Shown here piece by piece: positions 57,501 through 64,000 of a stretch of 64,000 nucleotides of DNA. The notes under the pieces are model-generated. The model saw only the letters and a list, made by a program, of their open reading frames with translations. It had not been told where the DNA came from and made no database searches. The DNA is from Corallium rubrum (Eukaryota; Cnidaria; Anthozoa; Scleralcyonacea; Coralliidae), in contig OZ036007.1 of NCBI GenBank assembly GCA_964035015.1, positions 14,458,282 through 14,522,281 on the forward strand, in the 5' to 3' direction. A program made the translations under genes and the position numbers. The stretch's first letter is position 1. Every line of letters starts with the position of its first letter.

Positions 57501-60500
57501 ATAGTCCTTATAGTCCCAGTCCTATAGTCTTTATAGTCATAGTCCTAATCATAGTCCTAAGACTATACTAAAAGATTATTCCCCAAAACACTCGGATTAC
57601 GTACTCATTTCTTTATTCCAGCAAAAAGCTGGCCAACTGTTCGAGTACTGGAGCGAGGAGAAAGGGCAAGAAACCCTCACCATCTTGCAGAATAACTTCA
57701 TTCCTCTCTGCTATGGGATTACTTGAGCTAGCGACAAATGTAATATAATCGTTACACGGTGCCAGATTCTTTGCAGTTTCAGGAGTAACTAGTAAGTTTG
57801 ATTGTTTCACACCATATGTTCAATAGACATTCAGTTATGGCCTCTAGTTTCTTATACGAGCAGACATCTTCAAATGATCGTGCTTTGACTTTACACCCCT
57901 TTCTATATGTGTTAGTCATAGTCCTAAGACTACAGTCCTAAGAATATAGCCCTAAGGCTAAGACTAAGGCTAAGACTATAGTCCTAAGACTACAGTCCTA
58001 AGAATATAGCCCTAAGGCTAAGGCTAAGACTAAGACTATAGTCCTAAGACTAAGACTATAGTCCTAAGACTAAGACTATAGTCCTAAGACTATAGTCCTA
58101 AGACTATAGTCCTAAGACTATAGTCCTGAGACTAAGAATATAGCCCAAAGACTATAATAATAATAATTATAATAATAATAATAATAATAATAGTAATAAT
58201 AATAATAATAATAATAATCAGTTTAATTACCCTTTTTGTAGTTTAACACTAAATTACAAGGGTGTCAGCATGCAGTACTTGACAAATTCAATACAATGGT
58301 CGACACTAAATTATACAGTATAGCTTATATGTACAATAATACAGGAATCACTAATATCGGTATGTTACAAAGTTATTCAATCTCTGGGTTTTTCCCTGGA
58401 TGGTCTTTGTCTGGTGGAACCTGACCGCAGAGTATAGACCACTTGCACTTATTCCCCTTGTGGAGGACAAATGCTTTTAAACTATAGAATTTTCATCATC
58501 ATTTGCTCTGTTGAACGTCGGAACTTTGAAGTTGTCCTCCAGATGCACCGTTTTGACGTCATCTGCAAGAGGTCTATACCCGTGGTTAACTACAGTTTGC
58601 TCTGGCAATAAATTACGCAAGGTGACATAAGTCCTCAACTTTAACATTAATTTCTCACATGCACCTAGTCGGCGGTCAGTTAATTTAGGCAAACCTGAAC
58701 TGTTAAGAGCCATCTGATAGGATATGCCTGGATAAATTATTCTCAAGGCCTTCTTTTGAACAGACCCGATTAAATTGCTCAAGTAATCTGGTAAGTTAGC
58801 CCAGACTGGAGATGCGTATTATATTCAACAACTGGTCTAATCAAACTACAGTATACTTGTACAAGGTCTTTACTTGTTAATCCTGACTTCCTTAATACAC
58901 GCAATGCAAACAAACGTTTAATAGCTTTACTATGTATGTAGTCACAATGGGTCTTCCATAATAAGTTGTGTGAGATGTAGACACCCAGACGTTTATAGCA
59001 GTTCACTCTTTCTATTCCCCTGTCAGAAAGACACAAACGCGGTAAGGTAGTGGGCTTGTACTGCAAGAAATCAACTACCATTTCCTTACATTTTTTTGCA
59101 TTAAGTCTCATGCCACGGTCTGTGGCATATTGCACTACATCATTAGCAATACACGGGAGGTAACTCACCGAGCACCTAGGAATAAATTCTACCACTGAAA
59201 GATCATCAACAAACTTGATTCTTACATGCCCAGTCCCTAAAATTTCCCGGGGGGAGCATGCCCCCGGACCCCCTTAAAAATTTTGCCCCCCCCCCCTCCC
59301 ACACACACACACTTTTAGTGTCTCTTCGACGCCCCTGCTTATTGTCCTCGATGATCTTATGGATCAATTAGGAGGAGATAAGCGCATTGGCAGTTTATTT
59401 ACCAACGTAAGTCATCATAGGAATGTCTCAGTGATCTATATTGTTCAGAATATATTTCACTAAGGAAAGGAAACCAGAAACATCAGCCTCAACGCACACT
59501 ATATCATACTCTTCAAGTCTCCGAGGGATAAACAACAAATTTCTATTATGGCACGACAAGTGAATCCTGAACATGTTCAGGAATTTATGAAGAGTTATGA
59601 AGAAGCAACGAGTCGCCCCCATGGATATCTGATGCTTGATCTAAAGCCGACTATGGATGACAAACATCGTCTCAAGCAAATGTTTTACCTGAAGAAAATA
59701 GCTCCGTCCTGCAGCCGAGCATTGGCAGATATATTCAAAAGAAATCGTATCAGCAACCTCCAATCGTCAACGCTATGTACAATACAGAACAGCTAATGCG
59801 AGGTATTGTACAAACACCACAGTTAACACCCGATGGAAAGAACATCCTATACTCTAACGAACTCGATCGTTTTCTGACATTCCAAAAACAGCTGCAGAAC
59901 CAGCAGCATCAAGTTCAAACGCAGCTACTAAAAGTTATACAAAATTTGACAGAGACCCCACAGAAGCCTCAAAAACCTGAACTCCAGCAATCTGAACGCC
60001 TCCCATTAGATTCTTCGTCTAAACTTAGTGTACCTAAACCATATTTTCTGACTCCTAGTCCTCCTCCTACTGTGGAATACCCAAAGCCGAAACCTTTGCA
60101 AAAATGGTTAACTGTTGATTCTGACACAGATGAAAGTGATGCTGGTGAAAACGACTCGTACAACGAAAACTCGCATGGAGATGAAAGCTCACATGAAACA
60201 GAAGACTATAATAGTGCATTCATTTATTTATTTATACAGCTTTCGTTGTGAAGCAAAAATAATTAATGATATTGATAGTCATAATTATAGTTAACAATAA
60301 TAATGGTAATAATATGAATAATAATGACATTAACAAAGCAGTTCACAACGTGGGTCATCAACGACAGAGCGTTACTCCAAACAGGGTTGATACCCAAATA
60401 ATCTTAAGACAAAAATAAGACAAAAATAATTGAAATAATAAAAAGCAAAACAAAAAACAATAATTGGTCCGTAACGTCCTAATAACAGCATTGTCTAAAT

Positions 60501-62624
60501 TTAATTAAGTTTCTGACCATAGAACATTTAGGGCACACAGCTTTCCAGGTGTAAACATTATCTTGGTCGAAAGTTGTTTTCAGTGCTAGGTGGTATTGAT
60601 TGAATAAAGCTGACTTAAATGAAGATTCGGACGTTAAGGATCTAACAGATTCAGGCAGGGCATTCCATGATTTGACTGTACGATTGAGGAAGCTCTTTTG
60701 AAAAAGAGAAGTTCAAAACGAAGACTCCTTATACATCACACTGCGCCCCAGGAACGACCCTCAAAATCCTTATAAAGTGCCTTAGAAAGTGAGAATGCCT
60801 ACTAGATACAATAACAGAAGCCGACCTTATTAAAAGCGTTTTAAACTGATCAGTGTAACTATTTGTATGTAACCGTAATTTATTTTAATAACATGTATAA
60901 GCTTAAACCAAAGCCTAAATAAATATTTTAAACTGATTGCTGTGAATTCTGTCTTATGCAAAATACACGTGCTCTTTTGGTCTCTAATCCCCTTAATTGC
61001 CCTGCCCCAACATGTCCCATTGTTTCATTCGCTAATGACTCTCTAATGATCTCCTAATGACATTTTTACACATGACTTATGCAGATGTCAGTCTGAATAT
61101 TTAAGTTCTAACTGTTCGTTGCTAAGCGTTTTCTGTGTCATAATATTCACAAACTTTTCAACGCTTGTATCGTACGTTTTTTCTCATGATTCCCTACACT
61201 GATTCTACAAACTAGGCCTAAGTAAACGAAAACTCTCCAAAATTGTTTACATTTATTGCCCACCAAACGTGTAAAACACTGTTTGATCATTTAGGTTCTT
61301 ATAACTAATATAATATTCAAAGTCTCCATATCGTAGTGAAAACCAGGGGGGTGGATAAAAGCTAGGGTTAGGGGGTTGGATAAAAGTTACGGTTAGAGGG
61401 TCCCAAAGGAGCCTGAGAAATAATGACGTAAGCATAAATAATGAGATTAGGGTTAGGCGTGCGTCACACCGTGCATCACACGGAACACTAATGAAAAGCC
61501 GCCGGATATTAATGAGTGCTGCGTGAATATTAATGAGAACGCCGCCTGAATATTAATGAGAACGCCGCCTGAATAGTACTGAGACCGACCCGAATATTAA
61601 TGAGACCTTCCTGAGTATTAATGAGACCCGCCTTCAACCCGCCTTAAAAAAGGGGCTAGATCGGCCTCTCTTTTAAAGCTATGCTTATTATCAGGAACTT
61701 TATAAACAACGTTTATCTACTGTAAGATACGTTTATCAAGGGTGATATATTTGAAGTAAAAGACTATTTATTTAATTTCAGATTAATAGTCAACAATGCC
61801 ATCAGGGTTGTTCCATTGAAACTAGTTGTTGCATATCATCTAAGCCATGCTTAAATGGCGGAACTTGTCAACCTGCTTCTCCAACAGACACCACGACACG
61901 ATTTAAATGCAGGTGTCCCGCTGGTTATACAGGAGACCTTTGCCAAGAACCTATCAAATCGTGCCAAAGTTACATCAATAGTGACCATAGCTCTGGAATA
62001 TACAAGGTGTTTGACGCAGACATGCAGCTTTTTGAAGTTTACTGTGATTTTGATTTAGATCAGATGATCGCGTGGACGCTTATACAATCATATCAACTAC
62101 AAAAAGCAAACGATTTTCGGGTTCCCTTCTTTTCAGACCACCCAGTTGACCCGTTGAGACCGTCCTGGAATTCTTACCGTCTTTCAAAACCAAGAATGAT
62201 GTCTATTCAACAAAATTCAACTAAATGGCGCATGACATGTCAATACGATAGCGATGGTGTGAATTACACAGATTACGTCGAAGCGGCCAATGAGAAAATC
62301 GATATTCTGACCTATAATAGCGTGGAATGCATGGAAGTGGAATACATCGATGTTCGCGGAATCACTTGCTATAATTCGGCTGCTTTCCTTTGGCAAGGTA
62401 ACACTTCTTTCCTTTGGCAAGGTAACACTTCTAGGTCCGCAACTGATCTTTCCTACCCGCTTCACTTTCATAACGATGGCTCATCTGTGTGTTCTTCTCA
62501 ACCAGATCATGTAGTTTGCAGTGATGGCGAAAGCTACTTTGGCGACTACACGTGTTCTAACACCCAGCATCGTTGCTCAGCGACAAATACGGCAACCACT
62601 CAGACATGGTTTGGAAGCTACTAA
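51284..62624 (+). CDS. PAN/apple-EGF-fibrinogen-like secreted protein, 5' end missing
   Basis: Two exons, 51284-51584 and 61782-62624, join in phase 0 (..DLSG | INSQQC..). A hydrophobic start (SFLILLFNINLISVLVEG) looks like a signal peptide whose Met is on an unseen upstream exon. Then come a PAN/apple-like domain with paired cysteines (CMAKCLENCRCLSFQMCDHE, CQLCSSDKD), an EGF-like module (CLNGGTC, RFKCRCPAGYTGDLC), and a fibrinogen-related region beginning SCQSYINSDHSSGIYKVFDA, YCDFD, WTLIQSYQ. The C-terminal half, with YDSDGVNYTDYVE and several Cys, departs from classic fibrinogen domains. The stop is at 62622-62624. It is likely an extracellular adhesion or recognition protein, as cnidarians have many of this layout. 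A 24 bp in-frame duplication repeats FLWQGNTS. Confidence 0.85.
51585..52009. other. Intron start, no repeat recognised
   Basis: AT-rich; the - strand ORF at 51902-52117 overlaps the SINE and is not a gene. Confidence 0.4.
52010..52135 (+). repeat. 5S-derived SINE (copy 3, decayed)
   Basis: 'ttaagcccagtgaaatgggg', 'ctagtatacagtattcgg', 'gtaagtagagttgtaggttc', 'gtttcgaaggttttttacca'. Confidence 0.75.
52195..52290 (-). mobile_element. Third hammerhead family, degenerate copy
   Basis: - strand 'aataggccgaaagctgagca' and 'aatattttacgtggtgtttc' match the copy at 55605-55700, but the CTGATGA core is lost. Confidence 0.55.
52296..52400. repeat. Inverted repeat containing 'cctgatgaaacac'
   Basis: 'caacaacgagtttgagtgtt' is mirrored by 'aacacgataaacgagttgtt'. 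Both arms carry 'cccctgatgaaacac'. Resembles half a hammerhead core, but no GAAA follows in the right place. Confidence 0.55.
52440..52572. repeat. Dispersed repeat ('gtttggatcagagtatccaaacac'), copy 2
   Basis: Shares 'acatgtatactacgc', 'gatcagagtatccaaac' and 'gaaaatgtcggacagtatat' with 8440-8760. Confidence 0.6.
52573..52740. repeat. Dispersed repeat 'attactcgggcg' (copy 3)
   Basis: Starts 'attactcgggcgatctgtgg' and ends near 'gcgaaactgaggcatgtgac'. Confidence 0.5.
52741..55140. other. Intron, no gene recognised
   Basis: A weak exon-like frame (52857-52913, MIVRLVAFYQNSPGSVEVK before 'gtaagc') was seen but has no partner. A short inverted pair 'ctttctcgat' / 'atcgagaaag' lies at 53415-53486. 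No terminal repeats found. Confidence 0.4.
55145..55345. repeat. Dispersed repeat ('gtttggatcagggtatccaaacac'), copy 3
   Basis: Nearly identical to 8555-8750 over 'attgctcgactttcgaaagc', 'cctacggctcgtgttttgtt' and 'cgcaatttcccgcgtgtttg'. Confidence 0.65.
55605..55700 (+). mobile_element. Third hammerhead family, better copy
   Basis: Hammerhead at 55610-55653 followed by 'aatattttacgtggtgtttc' and 'cacaaaacttgtctatataa', as in the inverted copy at 52195-52290. Confidence 0.6.
55610..55653 (+). ncRNA. Hammerhead ribozyme motif
   Basis: TTGCT, CTGATGA (55615-55621), stem II GCCTG/CAGGC with loop AGTCAA, GAAA (55641-55644), GCTT, predicted cleavage after 55648, then AGCAA pairing perfectly with TTGCT. 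Core consensus is intact; stem III is reduced to two pairs without a loop. Confidence 0.65.
56525..56635. repeat. Dispersed repeat ('gctaccgccagacgatttta')
   Basis: Relative of the 4873 family, inserted in the left Polinton arm. The right arm lacks it. Confidence 0.5.
56804..57339 (-). pseudogene. Polinton packaging ATPase and Pro-rich protein, left copy
   Basis: - strand. The ATPase P-loop HPFTCIVAGCTQSGKTVWVK is followed, after an internal deletion that removes Walker B, by NAHYIILFKSPRDKQQISIM, a stop, and HVQEFMKSYEEATSRPHGYL. A second deletion fuses it to the Pro-rich tail (IPQKPQKTEPQQPEHLPLDS, LSVPKPYFLPPTVEYPKP). The family (FtsK/HerA-like) would drive DNA into capsids. This copy is dead. 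Confidence 0.8.
57465..58160. repeat. 'tagtcctaagactatagtcc' minisatellite
   Basis: Two blocks, 57465-57570 and 57910-58150, of a self-complementary unit (agtcctaagactat). They flank a small ORF. Confidence 0.9.
57613..57810 (-). CDS. Small Polinton-like ORF with hydrophobic C-terminus
   Basis: 66 codons, MKQSNLLVTPETAKNLAPCN at the start, GEGFLPFLLAPVLEQLASFL near the end. Its orientation matches the left Polinton arm, in which it would lie just before the ATPase. A short protein ending in a hydrophobic, Gly-Phe-Leu stretch recalls small virion-associated proteins of Polintons, but this is inference from size, tail and place. Confidence 0.4.
   Translation of the reverse strand: MKQSNLLVTPETAKNLAPCNDYITFVASSSNPIAERNEVILQDGEGFLPFLLAPVLEQLASFLLE
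58161..59226 (-). pseudogene. 5'-truncated LINE with FVDD reverse transcriptase
   Basis: The RT fragment starts GHVRIKFVDDLSVVEFI (catalytic FVDD) and continues ATDRGMRLNAKKCKEMVVDF, YKRLGVYISHNLLWKTHCDY and SLIRPVVEYN. After a frame break it goes on with LIGSVQKKALRIIYPGISYQ and LGACEKLMLKL. The 3' end, on the left, runs into (AAT)n at 58155-58220. It is truncated just upstream of the active-site motif, so it is inactive. It sits between the two Polinton arms. Confidence 0.85.
59227..59340. repeat. Fragment of the 'gtagccagg' hAT-like MITE family
   Basis: 'aaatttcccggggggagcat', a C-rich run and 'gacgcccctg' match the end of 50816-51176. Confidence 0.6.
59341..59760 (+). pseudogene. Polinton packaging ATPase, right copy (C-terminal half)
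   Basis: Reads IVLDDLMDQLGGDKRIGSLF (Walker B DD), NVSHHRNVSVIYIVQNIFH, one stop, then HYIILFKSPRDKQQISIMAR, QVNPEHVQEFMKSYEEATSR, PHGYLMLDLKPTMDDKHRLK and a frameshift. The P-loop half is missing here but present in the left copy. The gene is not functional. Confidence 0.85.
59775..60212 (+). pseudogene. Polinton Pro-rich protein, right copy
   Basis: About 145 codons: MRGIVQTPQLTPDGKNILYS, a Gln-rich helix (FQKQLQNQQHQVQTQLLKVI), a Pro-rich stretch (SVPKPYFLTPSPPPTVEYPK) and an acidic tail (VDSDTDESDAGENDSYNENS). It continues the frame after the ATPase with a shift. Similar proteins end Polinton coding regions, but the role is unknown. A LINE fragment interrupts its 3' end. Confidence 0.6.
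60213..60713 (-). pseudogene. LINE 3' end inserted in the right Polinton arm
   Basis: - strand peptide KSFLNRTVKSWNALPESVRS, FKSALFNQYHL, CPKCSMVRNLIKFRQCC, a typical CR1/L2-like RT C-terminus. A, T-rich 3' UTR follows. The left arm lacks it, so it entered after the arms arose. Confidence 0.8.
61670..61781. other. Intron end before the last PAN/EGF exon
   Basis: About 110 bp with the acceptor 'tttatttaatttcag'. Confidence 0.6.
61782..62624 (+). CDS. Last exon of the PAN/EGF protein
   Basis: Encodes INSQQCHQGCSIETSCC, the EGF-like module and the fibrinogen-related region to TQTWFGSY and TAA. Confidence 0.9.
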   Translation: MNSQQCHQGCSIETSCCISSKPCLNGGTCQPASPTDTTTRFKCRCPAGYTGDLCQEPIKSCQSYINSDHSSGIYKVFDADMQLFEVYCDFDLDQMIAWTLIQSYQLQKANDFRVPFFSDHPVDPLRPSWNSYRLSKPRMMSIQQNSTKWRMTCQYDSDGVNYTDYVEAANEKIDILTYNSVECMEVEYIDVRGITCYNSAAFLWQGNTSFLWQGNTSRSATDLSYPLHFHNDGSSVCSSQPDHVVCSDGESYFGDYTCSNTQHRCSATNTATTQTWFGSY

Positions 62625-62656
62625 AAATGCCTACTTCGTCAAGCTTGTAAATCTTG

Positions 62657-63258
<602 letters not shown>

Positions 63259-64000
63259 CCCTCTAATGTAACCACAACACACGGATGTATTTATTCTCTA
63301 CCTTTTAATCTTCGAGGCAGCTAAACTTAAACAGTTTTTGAAAGGAAAAGTATATAAAAATAGCCAAGAATGTTTGTAGTAGACAGGTAATATTGTTGCT
63401 TAATTAAAAAAAATGTTCCACATTTTAACCAAGTCTTCTGAAATTTCTTAAAAGTGTCAGCCAAGTATAGAAGTAACCTTTAGCACTATACGTAGACCTA
63501 ATTTAATGTAACCAAAGTATATCCAAATCGGGTCCTCAGATTAAAACAATCTATAGTTTCAAACCAACTCCTCTGCAAGCAGGCTCTTGTCTGGTACACG
63601 TAGTGGGTGTCTGTCGGAAAAATCCCGGAGCTTAGTCGGATTTCATCGGGACAGGCCGGAGTGAGATTGACAAGCAGGTAACAGGTGGGAAAATTGTCTG
63701 AGCATGCGCGAAAACCGTGATATAAACAAGCTTGCGGGAGACTGGGACGGCAACTTTAATAAGCAATAAGACTACGTACAAACATTTAAGCATAGGTACA
63801 TGTTCTAGAATATATGTAAATTAAATAAATTTGAATTCTTTCAGCATCTTCACTCAACCATGTCGGTCAACCTTTGCTTGAACACACTAATATTTAAATC
63901 TAGTAATTGCAAAATAAGCATGTAAAGTCAAAGATATCCAGTTTCAGCCCACTACATCCAGTGTAACTATGACAAGCTGGTCGTCACTCAACATCCCAAC
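63259..64000. other. No gene recognised
   Basis: Intergenic. It repeats motifs of 62825-63120 ('cctttagcactata', 'acaggtaatattg'-like), which suggests a tandem duplication of the region around the microsatellites. Confidence 0.4.

Larger units (their letters stand above)
55835..61669. mobile_element. Polinton/Maverick remnant: the same end twice, inverted
   Basis: Left arm 55835-57339 and right arm 59341-61669 are inverse copies. From outside in: AG(G/A)GGCCGATC end, tandem 'attaatgagaacgccgcctg'-type units, a long non-coding stretch, a Pro-rich ORF, and the packaging ATPase. The middle holds a small Polinton-like ORF, an 'agtcctaagactat' minisatellite and a LINE. Polintons are large DNA elements with virus-like genes; polymerase, integrase and capsid genes are absent here. 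No 6 bp TSD was readable. Confidence 0.8.

Overview
The window is animal nuclear DNA, most likely from an anthozoan cnidarian (stony coral or sea anemone). This rests on gene and repeat content: intron-rich genes with animal-type splice sites, an MAEA orthologue, a PAN/EGF/fibrinogen-like secreted protein of a kind common in corals, an animal-type Polinton packaging ATPase, CR1/L2-like LINEs, BEL/Pao, hammerhead-ribozyme repeats, 5S-derived SINEs, and many palindromic MITEs. It is not bacterial: there are no operons, and the long reading frames are exons, transposon fragments or repeat artefacts. The species is not resolved.

Layout. (1) 3725-38643, + strand: eight coding exons of MAEA, a subunit of the CTLH/GID ubiquitin ligase, spread over 35 kb. 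The first coding exon was not found. The introns hold most of the repeats. (2) 51284-62624, + strand: two exons of a PAN/apple, EGF and fibrinogen-like protein separated by a 10.2 kb intron; its start is also missing. (3) 42.9-50.5 kb, between the genes: LINE and BEL/Pao remnants. Everything else recognised is mobile or tandem-repeat DNA.

Mobile elements. Direct duplications at the ends place many insertions exactly: 13-14 bp around hammerhead mini-elements, 9 bp around Mutator-like MITEs, 8 bp around a hAT-like MITE, TTA around a Harbinger-like foldback, TTAA around a piggyBac/Kolobok-like MITE, TA around pogo/mariner-like elements, and 11 bp around a LINE. The nesting can be read; for example, a dispersed repeat was split by a LINE that was itself split by a foldback element.

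Most notable. (a) Three or four families of hammerhead-type self-cleaving ribozyme motifs. The commonest is a roughly 180-230 bp near-palindrome carrying two inverted hammerheads with almost no stem III. (b) A 3.1 kb element at 10083-13189 with perfect 38 bp inverted ends. It carries the 5' half of an intron-containing XPG/EXO1-like nuclease gene with its acidic active-site residues intact, and, converging on it, fragments of a second gene. (c) A Polinton remnant made of two copies of the same end in inverted orientation. All assignments are from reading the sequence alone; no searches or folding calculations were run.
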